42,978 bases of DNA, taken from positions 1 to 42,978 of the forward strand of contig JALOQX010000037.1 of assembly GCA_025459265.1 (NCBI GenBank). Direction: 5' to 3'. The notes under the pieces are model-generated. The model was given only the letters and a program-made list of their open reading frames with translations. It did not search any database and had not been told where the DNA came from. Shown here in pieces: positions 22,739-29,582 of the stretch. Position 1 is the first letter of the stretch; each line of letters begins with the position of its first letter. The DNA is from Pirellulaceae bacterium (GTDB lineage: Bacteria > Planctomycetota > Planctomycetia > Pirellulales > Pirellulaceae). The position numbers were made by a program, and so were the translations under genes.

Positions 22739-24079
22739 ATGTTCTCCCCATGCTCCCGTCGCGCGGCGGTCGCGGCACGAACGGCCGGCGGGGCGGTGCT
22801 GCTGGTTGTCCTCGTGGCCTTTTGTCCGGAGCCGCCAGCCGCAGCGGACGACTGGCCGCAATGGCGCGGGCCGGAGCGCGACGGCGTGTGGCGGGAAACC
22901 GGGCTGATCGATACGTTCGCGGGCCCGACGCTCGACACGAAATGGTCTGCGCCGATCGGCGCGGGTTACTGCGGGCCGACCGTGTCGGACGGCCGTGTCG
23001 TCGTGATGGACCGCCTGACCGACCCGGAGGAAGTCGAACGCGTCCTGTGTTTCGACGCCGAGTCGGGGCGACCGCTGTGGGTGCATCCATATCCGTGCAG
23101 TTACGCCGACATCAGCTACACAGCCGGACCGCGGGCCAGTGTCACCCTGGAGGCGGGCCGCGGCTGGGCGCTGGGCAGCACGGGGCACCTGCACTGTCTT
23201 GAGCTGGCCACGGGCCAGGTGGTCTGGCAACGCGATCTGCGTCAGGAGTATGCGATTCGCATGCCGGAATGGGGTATCGCCGCGGCACCGCTGATCGTGG
23301 GCGAACTGGTCATCCTGCACATCGGCGGCACGCCGGGCGCGACCGTCGTGGCGCTGGAGAAAGGCACGGGGCGCGAACGCTGGCGCGCGCTGGACGACCG
23401 CGCATCCTACAGCGCACCGATTCTGGTCCAGCAAGGGGACCGGCCGGTGGTGATCGTGTGGAACGGTGACGCGCTGGTCGGCCTGGCGCCGGCGACGGGT
23501 GAGACGTATTGGCGGATACCGTTTCCTCCTCGCAACATGCCGATCGGCGTGCCGACGCCCGTCGTCGCCGGCCGACGTGTATTTGTCTCGTCGTTCTACG
23601 ACGGTTCACTGATGGTTGAGCTCGATGCGCCGCCGCCGGCAGCGCGGACGTTGTGGTCGATTGCCGGGCGCAACGAGCGCGACACGCGTGCGCTGCACTG
23701 CATGATCAGCACACCCGTGTTCCTGGGCGACCATGTCTATGGCGTGGACAGCTACGGTGAGCTGCGCTGTCTCGACGCCGCCAGCGGCACGCGGATCTGG
23801 GAAGATCGGACGGCCACGCCGCGGGCCCGCTGGAGCAATATCCACATGGTGCAGCAGGCCGACCGCATCTGGATGTTCAATGAACGGGGCGAACTGATCA
23901 TTGCCAGGTTGTCGCCCGCCGGGTTCACGGAACTGAGCCGGGCGAAACTGATTGAACCTACGCGGGATCAGCTGGACCAGCGGGGTGGCGTCTGCTGGTC
24001 GCATCCCGCGTTCGCCAATCGGCACGTCTACGCCCGCAACGACCAGCAGCTCGTTTGCGTGAGTCTGGCCAGGGAGTGA
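22739..24079 (+). CDS. Exported PQQ-binding-like beta-propeller protein
   Basis: A 446-residue protein. A hydrophobic signal peptide (TAGGAVLLVVLVAFCPEPPAAA) is followed by DDWPQWRGPERDGVW, a start typical of planctomycete PQQ-like propeller proteins. The rest has repeated blades with the pattern A-x-[DE]-x-x-[ST]-G-x-x-x-W: CFDAESGRPLWVHPY, CLELATGQVVWQRDL, ALEKGTGRERWRAL, GLAPATGETYWRIPF and CLDAASGTRIWEDRT. No residues that bind PQQ as a cofactor were identified, so it is probably a structural or binding propeller rather than a dehydrogenase. The start is set by the GGAGGT site eight bases upstream. A short terminator follows at 24086. Confidence 0.88.
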   Translation: MFSPCSRRAAVAARTAGGAVLLVVLVAFCPEPPAAADDWPQWRGPERDGVWRETGLIDTFAGPTLDTKWSAPIGAGYCGPTVSDGRVVVMDRLTDPEEVERVLCFDAESGRPLWVHPYPCSYADISYTAGPRASVTLEAGRGWALGSTGHLHCLELATGQVVWQRDLRQEYAIRMPEWGIAAAPLIVGELVILHIGGTPGATVVALEKGTGRERWRALDDRASYSAPILVQQGDRPVVIVWNGDALVGLAPATGETYWRIPFPPRNMPIGVPTPVVAGRRVFVSSFYDGSLMVELDAPPPAARTLWSIAGRNERDTRALHCMISTPVFLGDHVYGVDSYGELRCLDAASGTRIWEDRTATPRARWSNIHMVQQADRIWMFNERGELIIARLSPAGFTELSRAKLIEPTRDQLDQRGGVCWSHPAFANRHVYARNDQQLVCVSLARE

Positions 24080-24085
24080 ACGGTG

Positions 24086-24104
24086 ACGCCGCGCACGGCG
24101 TTTT
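24086..24104 (+). terminator. Short intrinsic terminator after the PQQ-like gene
   Basis: ACGCCG (24086-24091) pairs with CGGCGT (24096-24101) around the loop CGCA, and the run of T continues to 24104. The stem is short but GC-rich and sits seven bases after the stop codon. Confidence 0.45.
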
Positions 24105-24134
24105 CATGTCGCGGATTCGAAACGGGAGCCGGCT

Positions 24135-25046
24135 ATGAACACATCGGACTCGAGTGATCGCCAGCGAGAGAAGCGCGCGGGTACACCGGCGTGGTTGATT
24201 CCCCTGCAGATCCTCGCCTGGCCGTTCGTCTTCGTGGGACGTCTGCTGTACAGAAACTGGATCTCCTACCTGATCGGTGCCGTGCGACGCGATGCACAGC
24301 GTGTCTACAGCGTCCGCTTCATCTGGTATGGCGAATCGGTCTATCTGCACCCCATGATCTGGGGGAGTCTGGTGCTCTACTTCGTGGCCAAGAGCGAGGT
24401 GTTTGCGCCGGGCTGGCCGCTGCTGGTCTGGTTCGTCCTGCTCCTGCTCTGTTTCCTGACCGTGATGTACAACTTCGACATTTTCAAGGCGGGCGTGCTG
24501 CTGGTGAGCCTGATCGCGGTGTTCGGCATCGCGTACATTTCGACGAGCGAATGGCACTGGAATCCGCTGCGGGGCATTGACGACCACATTCGCGGCCTGC
24601 ATGCCTCCGTCACACCGGGCTTCTACGTCATCTCCTGCTATGCCTTCGTGATCCTGATCGCGGCCGAAGTCATTTGGGCGTGGCTGTTCAACCGCGTGGA
24701 ACTGGACGAGTCCTACGTCTACGAACACCGCTTCATGAAGAGCACGACGCGGGAGCCGATCTTCGCGCGCGGCTTGAAGCGGGAAACCAAAGATCTGCTG
24801 GAACTCCTGATCCTGGGCGCGGGGGACATCCAGCATCGCACCAAGACGGGCTACAAGCGGTTCACCAACGTGCCCGGCGCATCGCTGGGGCTCGGCAAAG
24901 CCATAGACCAGATGCTGGACTACCGCAGTGCCGCCGAGTTCGGCTCAGGTCGCAAAGGCCAGGACGACGACGAGCAGTCGCTCATCGAACACGCGATGCC
25001 GGACGCCTTCGAAGAGCAGGACGACGACGCGATCCACGACGAGTAG
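24135..25046 (+). CDS. Four-helix membrane protein with an acidic tail, unknown function
   Basis: A 303-residue inner-membrane protein. Hydrophobic segments occur near 20-38 (IPLQILAWPFVFVGRLL), 73-86, 93-112 (LLVWFVLLLLCFLTVMYNF), 120-137 (VLLVSLIAVFGIAYIS) and 163-185 (FYVISCYAFVILIAAEVIWAW). The C-terminal about 110 residues (YVYEHRFMKSTTREPIF, LLELLILGAGDIQ, TGYKRFTNVPGASLG) are soluble and might be a PH-like domain, but this is only suggested by length and pattern. The tail is strongly acidic (QDDDEQSL, EEQDDDAIHDE). A GGGAGCCGG site precedes the ATG at 24135. I believe similar proteins exist in Planctomycetes but know no function. Confidence 0.75.
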   Translation: MNTSDSSDRQREKRAGTPAWLIPLQILAWPFVFVGRLLYRNWISYLIGAVRRDAQRVYSVRFIWYGESVYLHPMIWGSLVLYFVAKSEVFAPGWPLLVWFVLLLLCFLTVMYNFDIFKAGVLLVSLIAVFGIAYISTSEWHWNPLRGIDDHIRGLHASVTPGFYVISCYAFVILIAAEVIWAWLFNRVELDESYVYEHRFMKSTTREPIFARGLKRETKDLLELLILGAGDIQHRTKTGYKRFTNVPGASLGLGKAIDQMLDYRSAAEFGSGRKGQDDDEQSLIEHAMPDAFEEQDDDAIHDE

Positions 25047-25376
25047 CGGCGGGGCCAGCTGGGGGCGTTTGGCGAGCCGCACTCGCACGCGTGCCGGGCG
25101 CGTCCGCACGGCGCGCAGCGCACGCCATGCGCGGCGGCGACCGCTAAAGCAAGTTCGGCAATGGCCTTTCGCGCATGCCGCGCTGATCGAGTGCCGCCCC
25201 AGAAAGAGCGCACCTCGCGGTTTGTGTGTTCCGCGGGGAGACAGAAAAATGCGAGACAGAAAAATCCCTTCCAACCCATTTTTCTGTCCCCCATTTTTCT
25301 GTCCCCTGCCCCCGTGCGGGAGCGAGTGCGTCGCGCCTCGCCCGCTGCCGCTTCGCCCAGGAAAACCGGATTCGTG
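25047..25376. other. Gene-free stretch between the membrane protein and ispE
   Basis: No gene is supported. A nested palindrome occupies 25240-25303, and the ispE promoter begins at 25377. The remaining bases show no RNA structure I can name. Confidence 0.4.
25240..25303. repeat. Nested palindrome built from four copies of an 11-base unit
   Basis: GACAGAAAAAT occurs at 25240-25250 and 25255-25265, and its reverse complement at 25278-25288 and 25293-25303, with four-base spacers and a 12-base loop. The whole forms a long stem with a small internal loop, flanked by GGGG/CCCC pairs. The A/T tracts contrast with the GC-rich surroundings. Confidence 0.75.
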
Positions 25377-25404
25377 TTGACGGTGCCTGGGTCGCCGATA
25401 CAAT
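25377..25404 (+). promoter_or_regulatory. Sigma70-type promoter for ispE-spoVG
   Basis: TTGACG (25377-25382) and TACAAT (25399-25404) are 16 bases apart, five matches each to consensus. The ispE start is 130 bases downstream, leaving a fairly long 5' leader. Confidence 0.6.
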
Positions 25405-25534
25405 CCTATGTGGCCTAACCTTCGATGCAGGTGGACCATACGTCAACGTACGATCTCCCGGCAGGCGGCTCAGTTCGCCATCGTGGCGCGCGGCACGCAG
25501 CGCGGCGATCGACAGCCAACTTGGTGCAGCTGGC

Positions 25535-26497
25535 ATGATGGTGACTGTGGTGTCCGACGGCATCGTGGTGCAGGCGCCGGCGAAACTGAACTTGTTCCTC
25601 GAGGTGCTCGCGCGACGAGAAGATGGTTTCCATGAGCTGGAAACGCTCCTGGTATCCATTGGCATATGCGACACGATTCATTTTTCGCCCACGGAGAAAG
25701 GGCCCATTGAACTCCGGTGTGTAACCGCGCCGGGCCGCGTGGCCGGCGAGCGGGCGTGGGGTCGGCCAGGCAGCGTGATGGGCGACGTGCCCGACGGTCC
25801 GCAGAATCTGGTCGTCCAGGCCGTGAGGCGGCTGCGCGACGAGGCGGGTGTTCGCGCCGGGGGGGTGATTGAGCTGACAAAGCGGATTCCCGCGGCGGCT
25901 GGACTCGGGGGGGCTTCCAGTGACGCGGCGGCGGCGCTTGTGGCCGCTCATGACGCCTGGGGGTTGCGCTGGGCGCGCGCGGATCTGGCGGAACTGTCCG
26001 CCTGCCTGGGAAGCGACATCCCGTTTTTCTTCGGAACAGGAGCGGCGATTGGTCGCGGACGCGGAGAACGCCTGGAGCGGCTCGCGATTCCGGCGGCGAT
26101 GCACGTCGTCGTCGCGCGTCCTCCGGTCGGACTTCGCACCGCGGAGGTGTATCGAGCCTGTTCTCCGGCACACACGCCGGTGCCGGTGGCACCGGTTGTG
26201 CACGCGCTGGAACACGGCCGGTGGGATCAGGTGGCGCAGCGACTGTGGAACCGACTGGAGCGGGCAGCCGAACGCGTGACACCCTGGATGGGGCGGATGC
26301 GCAGCGCGATGGAACGCACCGACTGCCTGGGATACCAGATGACAGGGAGCGGAACGAGTTGGTTCGGTATCTGCCGACACGCCGGCCACGCTCAGCGGGT
26401 GGCCGCTCGTCTGCGGAACGCCGGCCTGGGCTACGTGGTGGCCACCACGACGCTTACCGGCCCCCCGCCGGCGCCACGCGGCGTGAGCTCAGCTTAA
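25535..26497 (+). CDS. ispE: 4-diphosphocytidyl-2-C-methyl-D-erythritol kinase
   Basis: A 320-residue GHMP kinase of the MEP isoprenoid pathway, phosphorylating CDP-methylerythritol in the cytoplasm. The substrate-binding start APAKLNLFLEVLARREDGFHE is near residue 14, the ATP-binding PAAAGLGGASSDAAAAL near 113, CLGSDIPFFFGTG near 158 (catalytic Asp), and TGSGTSWFGIC near 272. Length agrees with IspE (280-320). Two ATG codons are adjacent (25535 and 25538); both have only a weak ribosome site. The frame stays open to 25226, but that extension reads through a repeat and is not protein-like. spoVG follows after 10 bases, an arrangement also known for Gram-positive genomes. Confidence 0.93.
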   Translation: MMVTVVSDGIVVQAPAKLNLFLEVLARREDGFHELETLLVSIGICDTIHFSPTEKGPIELRCVTAPGRVAGERAWGRPGSVMGDVPDGPQNLVVQAVRRLRDEAGVRAGGVIELTKRIPAAAGLGGASSDAAAALVAAHDAWGLRWARADLAELSACLGSDIPFFFGTGAAIGRGRGERLERLAIPAAMHVVVARPPVGLRTAEVYRACSPAHTPVPVAPVVHALEHGRWDQVAQRLWNRLERAAERVTPWMGRMRSAMERTDCLGYQMTGSGTSWFGICRHAGHAQRVAARLRNAGLGYVVATTTLTGPPPAPRGVSSA

Positions 26498-26507
26498 GGA
26501 GGACCGC

Positions 26508-27122
26508 ATGCAAATCACTGAGGTGCGCATCAAGTTGATGGAAGATTCGGACGATCGACTCCAAGCGTTCTGCTCGATCACCATCGACGACTGCTTCGTG
26601 GTCCGAGACCTGAAGATCATCGAGGGCACGAGCGGTCCGTTTGTGGCCATGCCCAGCCGCAAACTGACCGCCCACTGTCCGCAGTGCGGGACGAAGAACC
26701 ATCTGCGCAGCTCCTACTGCAACCACTGTGGAACGCGTTTGAAAGAGGACCGGGCCTCCCGCGATCCGGAAGGACGCGCCAAGCTGTACGCCGACATCGC
26801 CCATCCGATCAACTCGCAGTGCCGTGAAATGATCCAGAAGTGCGTCATTGAGGAGTATCGGGCCGAACGGGAGCGTGCCAAGCAGCCCGACTACGTCTCG
26901 CGCTACGACGACAGCTACGAAGATGAGTTCGAGAGCGAGGAACTGGTGGCGGAATACGAGCGGGCGGCACGCGACGGGGAGTTGGTTAAGCGCCGCACCA
27001 GCGAGCGGATCCAGCCGGCGGCCGCAGAGCCGCGCGCACCGCATCTCGCACCCGCACCCGGTCCGGCCCCCGAGCCTCGTCGGCGCAGCAACGACCAGTT
27101 CGGGGCCGGTGTTTTCGACTAG
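26508..27122 (+). CDS. spoVG: SpoVG-family protein with an inserted zinc ribbon
   Basis: A 204-residue protein. Residues 1-55 are SpoVG-like: MQITEVRIKLM, then QAFCSITIDDCFVVRDLKII and GPFVAMPSRK, the last being the SpoVG signature F-V-A-M-P-S-[RK]. In normal SpoVG a helix follows, but here a four-cysteine zinc ribbon is inserted, CPQCGTKNHLRSSYCNHCG with Cys57, 60, 71 and 74. After it the expected YADIAHPINSQCREMIQ helix resumes. The last 90 residues are acidic and then Pro/Ala-rich, probably disordered. SpoVG proteins bind nucleic acid, in some species RNA; the ribbon could add to that. A perfect AAGGAGG site precedes the ATG. The stop TAG is formed by the first three bases of a 39-bp inverted-repeat element. 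Confidence 0.88.
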   Translation: MQITEVRIKLMEDSDDRLQAFCSITIDDCFVVRDLKIIEGTSGPFVAMPSRKLTAHCPQCGTKNHLRSSYCNHCGTRLKEDRASRDPEGRAKLYADIAHPINSQCREMIQKCVIEEYRAERERAKQPDYVSRYDDSYEDEFESEELVAEYERAARDGELVKRRTSERIQPAAAEPRAPHLAPAPGPAPEPRRRSNDQFGAGVFD

Positions 27123-27158
27123 TGCTTTGTCACAAAATCCAGCTGGAACGAGGCACTA
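27120..27158. repeat. 39-bp inverted-repeat element at the spoVG/pncC convergence
   Basis: The ends TAGTGC and GCACTA are perfect inverted repeats; with wobble pairs the stem reaches 11 bp (UAGUGCUUUGU with ACGAGGCACUA). The left part GTGCTTTGTCACA is identical to the left end of the element at 19390. The first three bases are the stop codon of spoVG, and the last three, on the other strand, are the stop codon of the amidohydrolase gene. It may also act as a bidirectional terminator. Confidence 0.65.
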
Positions 27159-27692
27159 GACCGCGCGTCGTGCGACGTAATGGCTCACCTGCGCGAGCAG
27201 ATACGCGGCGGCTTCCTGCTGTCGATCGTCCCGCGAGCGCGCGGCCAGCTGGTGGGCCTGCACCGCCACCACCGCGACCTGGTCCGCTGCGCGCGCGGCC
27301 AGCGTCACCCACACGCGGCCGTCGTCCCCAGGTGGCGCATCCGGACCCAGATGGCCGGTGATCGCTCCCGCCACGTCGGCCTCGGCCGTGTGCCGGAGCA
27401 CGCCGCGGGCCATGGCGCTGGTCACTTCGCGACTGACGGCCGAGACCCGCGCCAATTCTCCCGGCGCCACATCCAGCCAGGCGACCTTCGTCAGCTCGCG
27501 ATAGGTGACCGCCGACCCGCAGAACCACTGAGAGATGCCCGGCACGCGGGTCAGCGCGGCGGCGGCCAGTCCCCCGGTACAGCTTTCGGCCAGCACCAGG
27601 CGCGTGCCGGTCGCGGCGAGTTGCTCCGCCAGGCGGCGGGCAGCGGCCGCCAACGCATCCGCACTCTCCGGCGAGGCCGCCTGCTGCGCCAT
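27156..27692 (-). CDS. pncC: CinA C-terminal domain nicotinamide-nucleotide amidohydrolase
   Basis: A 178-residue stand-alone CinA C-terminal domain, which deamidates nicotinamide mononucleotide in the pyridine nucleotide recycling route. The family signature LVLAESCTGGLAAAALTRVPG is near residues 30-50 (catalytic Ser and Lys region), GSAVTYRELTKVAWLDV near 60, SREVTSAMARGVLRHTAEAD near 85, and AITGHLGPDAPPGDDGRVWV near 108. The fragment has no N-terminal MoCF domain, as in PncC. The ATG at 27692 is 16 bases after the transporter stop, so it is probably translated from the same operon as the transporter and kinase fusion. Its stop codon comes from the 39-bp repeat. Confidence 0.9.
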   Translation of the reverse strand: MAQQAASPESADALAAAARRLAEQLAATGTRLVLAESCTGGLAAAALTRVPGISQWFCGSAVTYRELTKVAWLDVAPGELARVSAVSREVTSAMARGVLRHTAEADVAGAITGHLGPDAPPGDDGRVWVTLAARAADQVAVVAVQAHQLAARSRDDRQQEAAAYLLAQVSHYVARRAV

Positions 27693-27708
27693 CACCTCAC
27701 GGCTCCCT

Positions 27709-29010
27709 CTATTGCGCGTCGGCGTCGGATCGCCGCACCGGCTCGCGGAAAAACACGGCAAACAGCACCACGCACACGGCGCAGATCGCGGCGCAGCTGA
27801 ACCAGATGTCCGGCCAGTCGCGCACCGCCGCCGCACCCGTTCCCTCCGTGAACAGGTCGCCCACGACGCCACTGACAAACCCGCCGACGAAGAAGCCCAG
27901 CGACAGGACGAACACGCCGTAAAACGTCTGCATGCTGCCGCGCACGTCGGGCGGCGCGACCTTGTCCACGTACATGTACCCCGCCGCCATGAAACAGCCG
28001 AAACAGAACCCGTGCAGGGCCTGGCCCGCCGCGGCCAACGCCAACCGGGTGGCAAACGGCAGGTCGACCAGAAACACGACCGCAAACAGCAGGCAGCGGA
28101 GCAGATACGCACAGGCACCCAACAGCATCGTGCGTTTGAACCCGAACCGCTTGATCGCCAGGCCGAGCAACGCCAGGACCGCCAGCTCGCAGACCTGTCC
28201 CACGGAACTGATCGTCTGCTCCCAGGCGCCCCAGCCACCCGAGTCCAGGATCGTCCGCAGGAACGGGCTGTACCACGCAATCACGAACTGGTGCGAAATG
28301 GCGATCAGGAAACTGACCACGACCAGCACCAGGAAATCCTGTTTCGCCAGCAACGACAATACGATCCCGGGGGCGTAGTCGCGCCGTTGCCCCACCGGGG
28401 GCGTGCGCGGCAACGTCAGGCAGTACAGCCCCATGCCGATACCCACCAGACCCGACAACACCAACGCCACGGCCCGCGCGCGGTCCAGCTCGACGCCCTG
28501 CAAACCCCGAATCCACCAGAACTCAATCAGATACGCCGGAACGATGTACCCCAACGTGCCGAAGAGCCGGATCCAGGGGAACTCCATGTCACTGTCCCGC
28601 AGATGCCGGAAGGCCAGGGCATTGGTGAGCATCATCGTCGGGACGTACAGAATGGAGTAGATGGTCCCCAGCACGATCACCGGCCCGACCCGCGTCTGCG
28701 TCGAGAGCCACAGCATCAGCAACCCACCCACCACGTGGCACGCGGCCATCACCCGCTCGGTCGCGAACAGCCGGTCGACCAATTGGCCCACGATGAACGG
28801 GGCCAGGATCGGACCGACGGCCAAGGCCGAAATGAAGACGCCCACCTGGAGGGGCGTGAACCCCAGCGAACGCTCGACGTAGACCGACGCGATCGGCAGA
28901 TACGCCCCTTGCACGAAATACTGCAAGAACATCATCACCGAGAGTCGTGTGAGCAACTCGGGCGATGAGCCCGCGCGGCGCGGGGCGATGGTCTCCGAGA
29001 TGGCCGTCAT
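27709..29010 (-). CDS. NupG/nucleoside:H+ symporter-like MFS transporter
   Basis: A 433-residue major facilitator protein with about 12 membrane segments. The N-terminal half (LLTRLSVMMFLQYFVQGAYL, GFTPLQVGVFISALAVGPIL, FIVGQLVDRLFATERVMAAC) resembles the nucleoside:H+ symporter (NupG/XapB) subgroup. The second half has FVIAWYSPFLRTIL, GFKRTMLLGACAYLLRCL and AAGQALHGFCFGCFMAAGYM. Family members carry nucleosides or sugars; the substrate here is not shown, but the kinase-nucleotidyltransferase fusion in the same operon suggests a sugar. The start at 29010 is preceded by CAGGAGCG. The frame is open further upstream without protein-like content. Confidence 0.85.
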   Translation of the reverse strand: MTAISETIAPRRAGSSPELLTRLSVMMFLQYFVQGAYLPIASVYVERSLGFTPLQVGVFISALAVGPILAPFIVGQLVDRLFATERVMAACHVVGGLLMLWLSTQTRVGPVIVLGTIYSILYVPTMMLTNALAFRHLRDSDMEFPWIRLFGTLGYIVPAYLIEFWWIRGLQGVELDRARAVALVLSGLVGIGMGLYCLTLPRTPPVGQRRDYAPGIVLSLLAKQDFLVLVVVSFLIAISHQFVIAWYSPFLRTILDSGGWGAWEQTISSVGQVCELAVLALLGLAIKRFGFKRTMLLGACAYLLRCLLFAVVFLVDLPFATRLALAAAGQALHGFCFGCFMAAGYMYVDKVAPPDVRGSMQTFYGVFVLSLGFFVGGFVSGVVGDLFTEGTGAAAVRDWPDIWFSCAAICAVCVVLFAVFFREPVRRSDADAQ

Positions 29011-29113
29011 GTGCAGGCGCTCCTGGCGAGACGTAGCAGCATCGACCGGGCTGGACCGACTGCCGGCCGGCCGACGGAAGCGCTCACGTTCTATCACACA
29101 ACCAGCGCGTCGG

Positions 29114-29569
29114 CTACAGATCCTTCCCCGCCGCCTCGGACGCACGTTCCCGCGGACGCGGCGAACACTCCAGCACGCGGCGGTAGAGAATCGAATAGTA
29201 GCGGAAGCGGGCCGGCATGTGGGAACCGACGGAGGCCAGGACGATCACCACGAACAGCAGCGGCACACGCTGATCCCAGCACCACGGGACCAAGCTCAGC
29301 AGCAACAGTTTGACCAGCACCAGGATGCCACGCCCCTGGTGGAACCAGCGGAGGTACGGACCCGACTCCAAGCCGATCAGCACCGCGCCGGTGACGACGG
29401 TGGCGTAGAGCCAGGGGAGCAGCAGCTGCGGCGCCTGACCGAACACATGCCCGCCCACCAGCACGCCGCTGACCGCAATGTGCGCGGTCCGCCAGGCGAT
29501 GTTCCAGGCCCGCCGGTAGGGCAAAGGCCAGCCCGAGTCGGGCGACGTCTCACGCGGTACGGCCGGCAT
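29114..29569 (-). CDS. Small polytopic membrane protein, unknown function
   Basis: A 151-residue protein with about four hydrophobic segments: AHIAVSGVLVGGHVFG near 29-45, WLYATVVTGAVLIGLES near 53-70, VLVKLLLLSLVPWC near 83-97 and LLFVVIVLASVGSHMPA near 104-120. Next comes the polar PARFRYYSILYRRVLE, which looks like a conserved cytoplasmic end. No known family comes to mind. It lies between the kinase-nucleotidyltransferase fusion (14 bases upstream) and the transporter (103 bases downstream) on the same strand, so it could assist transport or signalling for that operon; this is only inference from position. Confidence 0.7.
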   Translation of the reverse strand: MPAVPRETSPDSGWPLPYRRAWNIAWRTAHIAVSGVLVGGHVFGQAPQLLLPWLYATVVTGAVLIGLESGPYLRWFHQGRGILVLVKLLLLSLVPWCWDQRVPLLFVVIVLASVGSHMPARFRYYSILYRRVLECSPRPRERASEAAGKDL

Positions 29570-29582
29570 GCAATACGTTCCT

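Noticed and set aside
25226-25534. Upstream extension of IspE
   Set aside because: It crosses the palindromic repeat and the promoter; IspE-like sequence starts only after 25535.
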